From assembly GCF_000224145.3 (NCBI RefSeq), contig NC_020168.2, forward strand, positions 2,305,171-2,369,170: DNA of 64,000 nt, written 5' to 3'. Source of the stretch: Ciona intestinalis (lineage: Eukaryota; Chordata; Ascidiacea; Phlebobranchia; Cionidae). Below, in pieces: positions 11,101-21,700 of this stretch. The position numbers and the translations under genes are program-made. Each line of letters starts with the position of its first letter. The first letter of the stretch is position 1. The notes below the pieces were generated by a model. The model was not told where the DNA came from and made no database searches. It saw only the letters and a program-made list of their open reading frames with translations.

Positions 11101-14100
11101 ATAGCAATCAAAGACCATAGAAATCATTTCTATGGTCTTTGATAGCAATACCCAATTTGTAGCAAAAATGTAAACTTATTGATAGTTGTTATCAATATTC
11201 TGCTTTTTACAAGTTTATATGCTATCCTACTATATACTTTTAGGACAGCATATTTGTATTGATTTTATTCCTAATTTAAGGCCTATTGACCCCTGTATGT
11301 TTTTCTTATGTCCAAACCTTAGTTTTGTCTCACAAAACTGAGACTAAATTTTATTTGATATAGGGTAAATACATTAAGCCGCATGTAATAGTTAGGCCTA
11401 TTTTACCAAACTAAGATATTAGATTAATAATTTAAACTCTCGATGTACAAAAAAAACAAAATTTCGGCAGTTTTAGTATGATTTAGCCAGCAATCAAAAT
11501 TAGGATTTTTCTATTTTTTTCATTATAGTATTTTTTGTCCATTGAGAAAATGTTGTATAGTAGGGCAGCGGAAGATGAGACACCTTTCATTTTATTTTCT
11601 TGTCCCAAAACATACATTTTTTCTATACTTACTGTGTTATTTTGGACACAAATTGCAGTTGAATTTGTCTTTAACGTAACAATGAGTTGGTCTACTTGGT
11701 ATTTCTATGGCTCTGGTTATAAAGAGCAAATTAAGACGCTACACCTCGAGCCCAGAGTTTATACGATTTAATACTGCTACCATTGTGGACATGTGTGTTT
11801 ACTATATATGAGTTGTCTAAAATGACACCAATAGGTTACAAAAAATGAAAAGTTAATTATCACAAACTTTCTTACGTCTAACCATAGATACCTAAACATA
11901 TGTTTAGGTATCCATGGTCTAACGCTCAAACGGGAACATGTGTGTAAAACAGAACACTCATGATATGGATAAATTAGTTGCATTCATTCATTCATACTTC
12001 TATACAGAAACTGACAGATAAAACTGCTGGACAGATCGCCGCCACCATGGCGCTTTCAGACCAAGGTGATCCTAGAATACAGATATTCTAGCGGCCATTT
12101 TCGATACCTTCTACTGGTACCACTAACCTAAAATTTGGAAACTGTACTAACTAGACCCCAGCGGTACCGATTCTAAAATGAAAAATTTAAAATTCGAAAA
12201 AATATTAATTATGAATATTAATATTCGTCATAAAAACATATTTATAGAATTTTCTCCCGATCCAGCTTCGAATATGTTATAGCGCTAAGTGATACCTAAA
12301 ATATGAAACATTATTTTCTTTAAAAAAGTGCGGGGATAGATGTTAAATATAAAAAAGTATGATCATAACTTGAATCATATAAATATTATATTTTCGATTT
12401 TTTTTGCGAAAATATAACTTACGCATACATCTATGTAGGTCACTAGCATGTTATCCCCATCGAAAAAAAAATTAATTTCAACTTTTTTTTATAACTGAAT
12501 ATTAATATTCGTCATAAAAACATATTTATAGAATTTTCTCCCGATCCAGCTTCGAATATGTTATAGCGCTAAGTGATACCTAAAAAATGAAACATCATTT
12601 TCTTCAAAAAAGTGCGGGGAAGGGTTCAGAATACAAACAAGTATGAGGGTCATAACCCGAATCATACAAGTATTAAATTGTAAAATATTGCGGCGAACNN
12701 NNNNNNNNNNNNNNNNNNNNNNNNNNNNNNNNNNNNNNNNNNNNNNNNNNNNNNNNNNNNNNNNNNNNNNNNNNNNNNNNNNNNNNNNNNNNNNNNNNNN
12801 NNNNNNNNNNNNNNNNNNNNNNNATGTAGCGCTATCACATATTCGAATCTGTATCGGGAGAAAATTCTATAAATATATTTTTATGACGAATATTAATATT
12901 CAGTTATAAAAAAAAGTTGAAATTAATTTTTTTTTCGATGGGGATAACATGCTAGTGACCTACATAGATGTATGCGTAAGTTATATTTTCGCAAAAAAAA
13001 TCGAAAATATAATATTTATATGATTCAAGTTATGATCATACTTTTTTATATTTAACATCTATCCCCGCACTTTTTTAAAGAAAATAATGTTTCATTTTTT
13101 AGGTATTATGTAGCGCTATAACATATTCGAAGCTGGATCGGGAGAAAATTCTATAAATATGTTTTTATGACGAATATTAATATTCAGTTATAAAAAAATG
13201 TTGAAATTAATTTTTTTTTCGATGGGGATAACATGCTAGTGACCTACATAGATGTATGCGTAAGTTATATTTTCGCAAAAAAAATCGAAAATATAATATT
13301 TATATGATTCAAGTTATGATCATACTTTTTTATATTTAACATCTATCCCCGCACTTTTTTAAAGAAAATAATGTTTCATATTTTAGGTATTACCTAGCGC
13401 TATAACATATTCGAAGCTGGATCGGGAGAAAATTCTATAAATATGTTTTTATGACGAATATTAATATTCATAATTAATATTTTTTTGAATTTTAAATTTT
13501 TCATTTTAGAATCGGTACCGCTGGGGTCTAGTTAGTACAGTTTCCAAATTTTAGGTTAGTGGTACCAGTAGAAGGTATCGAAAATGGCCGCTAGAATATC
13601 TGTATTCTAGGATCACCTTGGTCGCTTTCAGGGATTGCAGGACCTATAATTTTTGGCGTATGGCTGGACAAAACAAAAAAGTTCTTGTAAATATGATTAA
13701 CAGTATAGTTACATTTTTTGTCCTTATGGAGCGGGAGTATATGTATTAAGTGTAGTTCTATTACTAAATGTACAATATACGATCTTACATAACCTCTGTT
13801 CCTTTACGTGTAATTAAATACATAACAGATGCACTTCCTCATTTGCTTACGGAATGGCACTTGTTTCGACGGCTGCATACACAGTTGTAGTTTATAGTTC
13901 CGTTGAATGGCCACTTTGGATCACAACGATTGTTTTCGGGCAAGTTACACCAAACATGATAAGACTGCATGCTTTAATTGTTTATCGGTTTCTGTCTTTT
14001 TTTAAATTTTGATACAAAGCTAAAATTAAATAGTAGGAAAGATTGGCTTCTTTAAAATCTGTTATAAATTTTACAGGATAGCTTTTACTTCGTATATGAA

Positions 14101-15022
14101 CATTGGGATGGAAATCGCATCTGAACTTACATTTCCTGAACCAGCAAGCACTTCAACCAGTCTAATATATTCCCTCGGTGGGGTAAGATACTTTTAAATA
14201 AGTTATAAAAGAAGAGTCATTCTACTGTTATAGTCATCCACTATTATATGTATCATATATAGGGTGGGGGAAGACTCTGGATAGGCCGTACCCAATTAAT
14301 AGTCGAACACACATCACAGTGTTTGTTTGACAGTATTCTCCAACACAGTGCGCGGCAAATAAGGCTGTAACTGTTTTCAAGTATTAAAATTCGCTGTTGA
14401 ACGATTACAATATTTCGTATTGGATTATTAATTCAGCATCGTAGTTAAATAAAGTAGGCCGAAATATTTACTATACTATGATTTTGTCTCATACAATTAG
14501 TTTTGTAGGAAAACCTGTGGTATGTATATGAGAAAAATATAGACATGGTAAATATGTTTTAATAGAGCGATAAGGTCGGTAAAAAATACTGTTTTAAAAT
14601 TATTTATTCAAACTTTACATGACAAAGAAAGTAGCACAGCCCGTTTATTACGGCGAAGTAACCACAAGTTGCAGACCACGGTACTGTTATAAAAAAATGT
14701 CCCATCTTACCCCACTTTGTAATTGCTTAGGTTTTTATAGTCAAACCTTTGCCACTGTATCTTTCCAGGTTTTTTGTCTAATTGAGATGGAAGTTGCAAG
14801 AGCAATTATGGACGCTGGGAATATCCTTGGTTCTAATATTTTTCTTACAATGATGCTTTTGGTCGGATTTATAACAACGCGTAAGTTCAACATACAACGA
14901 GCATGCAATGTGTTATTGATAGGTGCTTTAATTTTAAGAAAAAAAATGCTTTTTCGGCAGTTACTATAAACGGTGAAATGAAACGGTACAAGGCCAGCAC
15001 AGAGGTGGTGGACGATTCATGA
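5126..15022 (+). CDS. FLVCR-like MFS transporter (paralogue B), exon 9 interrupted by a transposon
   Basis: A complete 13-exon gene for a 467-residue transporter (if the insert is ignored). Exons: 5126-5205, 6692-6845, 6910-7033, 8897-8997, 9322-9417, 9513-9657, 9975-10109, 10289-10359, 12008-12059 plus 13632-13686 (one exon split by an insertion), 13829-13939, 14077-14182, 14769-14880, 14961-15022. The N-terminus has an acidic, dileucine-like stretch (ESSPLIQQF). Family marks are KIYKRRF before span 1, GTWFDSNQISTATS, the diagnostic EEKPPLPPS in the central loop, VWLDKTKK and SELTFPEP. Exon 10 ends in a GC donor. Human FLVCR1/2 have about 525-555 residues, so the Ciona protein is somewhat shorter. 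The insertion of 1563 bp plus a 9-bp duplication brings an in-frame stop within 15 codons, so this assembled allele would lose spans 7-12 unless the insert is spliced out. Substrate (heme, choline or other) cannot be read from the sequence. Confidence 0.85.
5344..5541. repeat. Short TAGGGTGGGG-family MITE
   Basis: Termini read TAGGGTGGGGGAAGATGGGA and its inverse (CATCTTCCCCATCCTC), flanked by TA-rich sequence. The inside has the family words TTAAACAATTAACAACGGTC and GGGACGAGAAAAT. About 200 bp, in intron 1 of FLVCR-like B. Confidence 0.8.
5551..6371. repeat. Long TAGGGTGGGG-family element
   Basis: It has the same terminal motif as the short form, but about 820 bp with a different interior (CTTTGTCAGAC, TTTTACGGAC, CGACAGTATTATCACGAC). 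It ends in CCCATCTTCCCGCATTG. It lies directly beside the short copy at 5344. Confidence 0.75.
7275..8876. repeat. Long TAGGGTGGGG-family element carrying a nested hAT MITE
   Basis: The left end is TAGGGTGGGGGAAGATGGGA at about 7277 and the right end CCCATTTTTCCCCATTG near 8865. The interior matches the copy at 5551, but is interrupted at 7948-8251 by a different transposon. It fills most of intron 3 of FLVCR-like B. Confidence 0.7.
7948..8251 (+). mobile_element. Non-autonomous hAT-type MITE with 8-bp target duplication
   Basis: A 304-bp element bounded by CAGTGCTCTTCAACC and its inverse GGTTGAAGAGCACTG. The 8-bp sequence ATTTATAC sits on both sides (7940-7947 and 8252-8259). CAG...CTG termini with an 8-bp duplication are the signature of the hAT superfamily. 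It codes for nothing and is nested in an older repeat. Confidence 0.88.
9716..9889 (-). repeat. Half copy of the long TAGGGTGGGG element, reverse orientation
   Basis: Read on the minus strand it starts with the family terminus (inverse CATCTTCCCCCACCCTA at the right edge) and follows the left part of the long form at 5551 for about 170 bp. It lies in intron 6 of FLVCR-like B. Confidence 0.7.
10434..10915. repeat. Composite TAGGGTGGGG-family repeat
   Basis: One family terminus lies at about 10,434 and a second, GTAGGGTGGGGAAACATGGG, at 10,563. The inside matches the 7275 element up to CCCATCTTCCCATACATTG near 10,915. Homology with that element continues weakly to about 11,250. Confidence 0.6.
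11109..11143. repeat. 35-bp hairpin insertion with 6-bp duplication
   Basis: The left arm starts CAAAGACCATAGAAAT and the right arm is its inverse. AGCAAT lies directly before (11103-11108) and after (11144-11149). The related repeat at about 8380 lacks the hairpin and has one copy of the target (TAGTAATACCC), so this is an insertion. Confidence 0.7.
11733..11995 (+). repeat. SINE-like remnant in intron 8 of FLVCR-like B
   Basis: It has the SINE words GCTACCATTGTGGACATGTG and a short tail of three CATT units. It corresponds to the remnant at 1868-2206 upstream of the paralogous exon, and marks the left part of the duplicated segment. Confidence 0.6.
11883..11917. repeat. 35-bp hairpin insertion with 6-bp duplication
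   Basis: A near-perfect hairpin centred on CATATG (arms around GATACCTAAACATATGTTTA), flanked by TCTAAC at 11877-11882 and 11918-11923. The paralogous site near 2052 has a single CTAAC and no hairpin. Confidence 0.75.
12060..13622. mobile_element. 1.56-kb long-TIR DNA transposon in an exon, 9-bp target duplication
   Basis: The element starts ACCAAGGTGATCCTAGAATA and ends with the exact inverse. CGCTTTCAG is duplicated at 12051-12059 and 13623-13631. Each side has an outer arm of about 167 bp, then copies of a 284-bp unit: left repeats at about 12226 and 12510, right repeats at about 12886, 13170 and 13454, the right set inverted relative to the left. A 125-bp gap sits in the middle. No transposase reading frame is seen. 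A 9-bp duplication with long inverted arms suggests a Mutator-like or foldback element; that family call is inference. Sharp ends and an intact duplication point to a young insertion. Confidence 0.88.
12699..12823. other. Assembly gap (run of N) inside the transposon
   Basis: 125 undetermined bases at the centre of symmetry of the element, where assembly through inverted repeats commonly fails. Confidence 0.99.
14262..14715. repeat. TAGGGTGGGG-family repeat, diverged
   Basis: It starts TATAGGGTGGGGGAAGACTC and ends CCCATCTTACCCCACTTTG. It lies in intron 11 of FLVCR-like B; paralogue A lacks it at the matching place, so it post-dates the duplication or was lost from A. Confidence 0.65.
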
Positions 15023-15284
15023 TGGTTTTATATGCAGTTTATTTATTTATTTCGCATCTTATGCTTCCGTGATACATCTTTTGCAATATTAATACTGATT
15101 GGTTTTGTTTGAAAATATGAGGTGTGAGTTACGTTTCCCGTAGTGTTTCCGCTGTTTTCGTTATTGAGTACAATACCCCACTATATATGTATAAGCTTGT
15201 TTTTAAATATTTTGCAAGCCCCTGGTACCGGCCAGTCCTATTGGGTTTCAGCTTAAGTGCCTCATTATCACGTGACCGATGACG

Positions 15285-17443
15285 TCAAAACGCTGGGAGC
15301 AGTTCATCCACAGCAGGGTCCATCACACTTTTGCTGGAAAGAAGTTTACTGAGCTTCAATCGATCGCGTTTCACCTTGTAACAATAAACCCACGGAACGT
15401 CCCTATCACGGTCACGACATATCAGTCCATTTGTCACCGCTATCTCGGTGAGTTCATCGCCCAGAGGTGTGACGTGGTAAATCGATGGCCTTGGGGTTGA
15501 CCCAATGGAAGAGCCCGTTTCATCGACGGTCTTGTCCAATGATTCTAGCTTCATTGGATGCAAGGGAGCACCACTACCCGAAGAACTAATCCTTGTTCTC
15601 GATTTGGTGTCTGGTCCGGCATGCACAACGTCAGGGGATAGTTCGAGCTGGTTTTCGGATGATATCTGTTGATAAAATACATATCAAGACATGCGAATAG
15701 TGTATTAGGTAAGCCACACAGCAAATAAAGCACATTTTAAGTCTGTGATAGTGTGAAAACATCCGAAGCTTATAAACTCATTTTTATGTCATACAGTAGA
15801 ATGGGAGACACCTTCAGCACATAATATCCAAATAAGCTGACCGTGTTTTAAACAGTTAACAACGGTCTATGAAAGTCGTGACAACACGGTTTTATAACTG
15901 TTTGAGTGGTATTTGTTTACTACCAATTGGGACAAGAAAATAAAACAAAAAGGTGTCCCATATTCCCCCGCCCTACTAAATCTACTAAAATTTCCAACAT
16001 CAGCTTTTTAACAACTGTTGTAAAGGATTCATCGACTCGTCAGTCAGTATTGTATTAATATGTAGGCCACATCAAGTATGGTTACCTGTAGGATCAACAC
16101 AGGTTTTAACAAAGGTTTTATACAAGCCCTCGCTGGCACACAAAGATATATTGTATAACGAAAGTGGGCAAGAGAATTGTCTATAATTGTTTTCTCGCTT
16201 GTTGTGAAACAAAGAACATAAGAATTCGTTCGCTTTAAAAGTAAGGTGTAATCTTACAGATATTTGCGTTGGGCGTATTTAGGTAATATGAGCCTCATTT
16301 ATTATCTATAGTGTACCAACGTGGTCTATATTCGCTGATTAGTACTTTAAAAATCGATGGGGTGTTTTGCCAAAAACTTTACAGTTAATTTTGTTTCCTA
16401 TACTTACTTCTCGCCTCACACCATACTTTTTTGAGTTCCCTCCTCGCAGTAATCTAGGCGTTGCTGGTAAACCTTGTCCCCTTAGTATTTCCAACCTTGA
16501 CATTTCCGGACCATTGTCGCTTGAAAGTCTCCTCGGTGAACGTCGTGAAGAAAATGCGTTGTTGAATCTGTGTACAGATATATTATCAAAAGCTTTGTAA
16601 ATATTCCTTTTGTATTTAAGCGGTTTTCTCTCATAATGTTTATAACAATTGAGATTAACAGTTCGTATACTTTTTATGGTTTTAATATTTAAGATAATAC
16701 ATATGCCACGATTAATTTAGTTCGTTCTATTAATATTATAGCAAAATTGCTGTTGCCCTGTACCTTGCTGAAGAGATCTTTAAATCCTCGTCACTAGCAG
16801 CATGATCTGCAGCTACAGGATTGCTCATAACTCCTTGATATTGAGCTTGTGCTTGAAACACGCTTGCATCAAAGCCGACCACTTTGGCGAGTAACTTCCG
16901 ATTGCTTTTTAATTTTTCCTATGCAACAACTTATGTTTACCATTCCAAATAACTGTGAAGGTTTTCTTAGTAAACCTCAATTGTATCTTGTATATAGCAT
17001 GTGACACTTAGTACCTAAAAGTCAGAGTTCAAGAAGAGTTGGAGAGTTTATTTCTCACCTGGGCGCTTGGAAGGAATGTCATGTTAGTTGGTGCTGGTGC
17101 AGATCTAGGTTGTCTGTTCGTGCTGCAAGGAATTGCATGAGCTGATAGGTCTTGGACATGGGAAGAATCTTTCACCAAAACAGACCTCGATTTTAATTGA
17201 CTCGCCCTCGGTCGGGCGTGAGACATTGTTGCTGGTCTGCTAGGTATGTTTTCGTGCATCTGAAGTAAAAGGATCGTATTTCATATATCGTAATATAGAT
17301 TAAAAATAATGCAAACGATATACCTCTCCAACAAGCAGCGGTTTGCTGCTTATTTCTGCGCCTCTTGGAAAAGGCGATTGGATTTCCGGATGTAGCACAG
17401 CGCTCTGTCTACTAACTGGTGTTGATTTACCTCGAAACACCAT
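15285..17443 (-). CDS. Uncharacterised 338-residue basic/serine-rich protein
   Basis: Five exons read on the minus strand: 17324-17443, 17059-17259, 16764-16918, 16408-16567 and 15285-15665 (stop at 15285-15287). All intron phases agree and all borders are GT-AG. The start is the ATG of MVFRGKSTPVSRQ. No signal peptide or membrane span is seen. The protein is rich in Ser, Arg, Pro and Gln, with basic patches (SSRRSPRRLSS, KYGVRRE) and low-complexity segments, so much of it is probably disordered. The C-terminal 60 residues look more ordered (PWVYCYKVKRDRLKLSKLLS). I do not recognise the family. It may be a rapidly evolving chordate protein or a tunicate orphan. The gene sits between FLVCR-like B (convergent) and aconitase (same strand, about 1.26 kb upstream). 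Confidence 0.72.
15796..15977. repeat. Short TAGGGTGGGG-family MITE
   Basis: Ends AGTAGAATGGGAGACACC and GTCCCATATTCCCCCGCCC, with TTAAACAGTTAACAACGGTC inside. It lies in intron 4 of the 338-residue gene. Confidence 0.75.
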
Positions 17444-18701
17444 GCTTACTTTTTGATAAACCGTTTACTGTCGTCTACTTTCAAATGGAAGCCAATGCAA
17501 AATTTCGTCAGCGTAAAAAGTTTAACATGCAGCCCCATCTAGCGAACGCCATAGAAAATTTAACTGAAATCGTGTCTCATTTTGAACAAATGCGTCGAGC
17601 GCAAGTTTACCTCTTTGACGTCAAAATATATTTTTCAATATGGAATATAGTAGAGTAGGAGCAGATAGGACACCTTTAACACACAATATCTAGATATCCT
17701 GATTATGTTTTAAACAATTAGCAACGGTCTATGGGAGTCGTGCGGATACGGTTTTATAATTCTTTGTTAACCACCAAATAGGACAATCAAATAAAACAAA
17801 AAGTGTCTCATCTTTCCCCGCTCTACTATATATATCAAAAATATATAGAAATGTGATTTTTTTTCACGAACACGAAAATTCCGCCAACATTCCTTTCTCC
17901 TGCAGTTTATTCCTGACACGAAAATTTATTCTATTCTGTACCTGTATCGGACATCTTGTCTCAGACATTTTTTATGGTACTCTTTTGGGAACCTTGTACA
18001 GGGATCAGAAAAGAAAAAAATCGTTTTAAGCTATACTCTTTCACGTTTTATTGGTTTAGTTCGTAACACGCAATTGTTTGTTTATTAGTTTCTTTCACTA
18101 CGGGAAAATTTACAGAAATAAGTGTATTTAAAAATCTGGCTCAATTGCGATTATATGTCTCAGGGTGTAATACAAGTATTAAAATACAGCTTTCGTTTTA
18201 AACTTTTAAATTAATTTTTAATTCGTTGCTAATTACGCGGTTTATAGAAGCATGGTACAATCAAGTGTACTTGTATTATAATATCTTCTATTTATTGTCC
18301 TCATATTAACTATTATTATAACGTAAAAAAATTTACTGCTGATGGAATGTGCGTTACAAACCTTAAATATTCGATGCGAACACGAAATAAATGCGAAGAA
18401 AAAAAAACGAACACCTGTTTTCAATATACTTTGTATTTTTTCTTATACTGATTAAGGCAATAAAGCGCTGGTCATATTTGTACATTATAGTCTTTGCATA
18501 AACAACACACGAGCATTGCACCATTTACCACTCTTGGCAACACAGCGGTGCATTTTTGGCCAAACTTTGTTCAAATTTAAAACGCCAAATTATTAAGTTT
18601 AAAAAATAGAATTAAAAGTACGGTATTTAGACGTGACGTCCTACCAGCTACGACCAGTAGGCAATGACGTCACTGTACATGGTTGCGAAGTTATGACATC
18701 A
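17444..18701. other. Intergenic region between the orphan gene and aconitase
   Basis: No exon was found. It holds a TAGGGTGGGG-family MITE (17647-17830). Minus-strand AATAAA words near 18,293 and 18,048 could serve as polyadenylation signals for the aconitase gene. Confidence 0.5.
17647..17830. repeat. Short TAGGGTGGGG-family MITE
   Basis: Ends TAGTAGAGTAGGAGCAGATA and CATCTTTCCCCGCTCTACTA. The interior TTAAACAATTAGCAACGGTC is as in the other copies. Confidence 0.75.
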
Positions 18702-21700
18702 TCATATCATTGTTCGTATCATGTAGTTAAGGATTCCACCATGTTTGAAATATGAAAGTTCAACATCGGTGTCGAACCGAACTTTGCAGTTGATTTTCTT
18801 TCCACAGTTTGTCTGGAGTTTGAATTTAAAAACAAATTATGAAAAAATCTTTAACACTGTTTCTACTTACAACCTGAACAACCTATATACAGTTGGGTGG
18901 GGCGAGATGGGACACCTTTTCATTCTATTTTCCGTCGCATTTGGTAGTAAACAAAGAACATTCAAATAACTATAAAACCGTGTTCTCACGACTTCCACAG
19001 ACCGTTGTTAATTGTTCAAAACATGATCACGGAGGAAATTATGTGCTAAATATGTTCCTTTTCCCTCACCCTACAGCATATACTATAACAGTGTTGAAAA
19101 GTAGCATAATTATTTTTTTATTTGTTTTAAACAAACGTTTAAATACACAACGAGGCACCGACTTCTAAATGAGCAACAAAGCAGTTACTAAATAGAATAA
19201 TTTGGATATGAAATTTACTTTTAAAAAAGCCAAAATTTTGCACGCGGTACTCACGACAACGTCAATGACCATCCCGGGTTCGATTTCGTCGGGTAAGTTC
19301 ACGGTGAATTTCTCCTTACCAGTAAGCTTGTACGAGTCAGCGTTCTCACCTTGTTGAAACTGCAGAGGTACGATTCCCATCCCGATGAGGTTTGAACGAT
19401 GAATACGTTCATATGATTCGGCCAGAACTGCTCGTACACCCTGTGGTTAAATGTGTGATAAGTGGAATTAATCATGAAATTATGACACTACACTTGTCTG
19501 CACTGCATGCTGTTTGTATCCCAGCTATTTAATGCTGAATGTTTGAACTGGTCAAAAAAGTTGAGAGATTTTTTTACAAACACAATTAACATAAATCACA
19601 AATTTACTATAAGGATGTTATTTTTTCTATTTTCTATTTATCAAAATTATATAATATAAAAAACATGGCACACACTATTAACTATTTCTACATTTTTCGC
19701 TGTTACTCATACAGCTCTATTAATATACTTGTCATTAAACATAAACACATACCAGCATCCATGGTCCCTTAGCTGCCCAATCCCTGCTTGAACCACTCCC
19801 ATAATCCTTACCAGCAACAATTATCAACTGAGTTCCATCATCTTTGTATTTCATTGCTACATCAAACACATCCATCTGTGGTGAGATTTAAACGATTCCA
19901 TTTTAAAGTAGGTAGGATTTTGTACATACTACACACAGTAGCATTAAATAAGTTATCATTAGATTGAAGCAATTGAAAACAGGGTAAATTTAAGATATTA
20001 GCTTTAGTTAGTCTGTAAAGTCAGATTTAAAAAAATCATAAGAATAAACTTAAAAAGTGAAACATGTAAAAAAGGAAGAAATAATTTCAGTAAAATTGAG
20101 GTTTATTTGATTTACAACCAAATAAACCCCACCTACAACGCAAAATCCAACCATCAATAACATATAAATATGAAACACATCTTCATGACTCACCTCTTCT
20201 CCTGTAGGGATGTAGATGGTCTTGGGAGCCTCGTGTCCAACGAGTTTATTCTTCAATCTGATGTTGGCGAATGTTCCTCGAGCCATCACTGCATCGTTTC
20301 CACGACGACTTCCATAAGAGTTGAAATTCCGAGGTTTTAATCTAAAACAGTTGGGGACATTTTTAGAGAAATAAATTTTCAACATGATTTTTTAAATGTG
20401 TTTGTACGTTTTTAAATGTGTTAATTTGAATTCAATGCAATAAATAAATCAGCATGGTTGTTTTATATGAAAGTTTCTTTAAATAAAATGATCAGTCATT
20501 CACTTTTATTATGAGAAATAAAAATGACCATAATTAATGACAATATAAAATTAGTATTGGCAAGTAACATCATATTACAATTACTATATATCAGTTGCTA
20601 TTTATGCATTTCTATTCATATGAACCATAAAAGTGCGTGTGTGACCTTTCATTAATAAAACAATAAACATTTTACAGAATAAAGATTTAACTCTCTATCC
20701 CCTTCACAGCATGGCATATTCTACTCAATAAAGATGATTCATTTCGCACCAAATGCCAAGGGAGTTAACAGCTATTGAATAGAAGTTCAAGTTTAACCCC
20801 GAACCCCAAACTTTCCACCTACCCCCTCCCAACCAAATATCGGGCGGCTGGGCAACTTCTGCTGATGGATCCAGCAGGTGAAATATGATCCGTTGTTACA
20901 CTGTCACCGAGGAAAAGAAGAGCGTGAGCATCTTCAATCTTCTGGAAGGACTGTAACTCCTTCGTCTGTTTTAAATTAAAAAGAAGTTAAAGCAGAATAA
21001 AAAAACAAAAACTAACAAGTATTAGTTTCAACTTTTTGTTTTAAAGACAAAGTTCATTTTTATTTTAAAGACAAAATTGTTCAGGTAGGGTACAAAACAA
21101 AGACCCCACTCTAATTACATTGTATGTAAATTCTGAAAACTAAAATTCTACATTATATAGTGCCTAAAGAAATGTTTTTGTATAGTTGGTCAAAAACTCT
21201 AACAATATAGTAAGTGACAACACAACTTATCATTTGTGCCCACCATGCCTTTGAAGAAAGGTGGAGATTGTACATATGTGGAATCAGGATTCCATGGATA
21301 CAAAGTACTTGATGGGGCTTCCAATGACCTCCATTGTTCATTCCCATCCTATTATGGTGATAAATTGAAATTTGGTTCTACTAAAAGTGATTTGTTTTAT
21401 TAAATTTATAAGATGTGCGTAGTTTATAATAACCAACGCATAACTTTTGACTAACCCAAATGTTTTTTTCCTGAAAAAAAGTGCTTTGTTACTCAAATAT
21501 TATTAAAGTAAACAGTAAAAATATGTCGGATATTTAGCAAAGATACCTATTTAAAACAATCAACTCGTCAAACATTGCAAACTCACATCATTTATTTTTA
21601 TTATAATTGACGAAGACTATATTGGTTAAAAAAGCAGAAAAATAATAGTTAATAAAACAATCCATGGCCAAATTTCATTTTTTAGTTATTTTTAAACATA

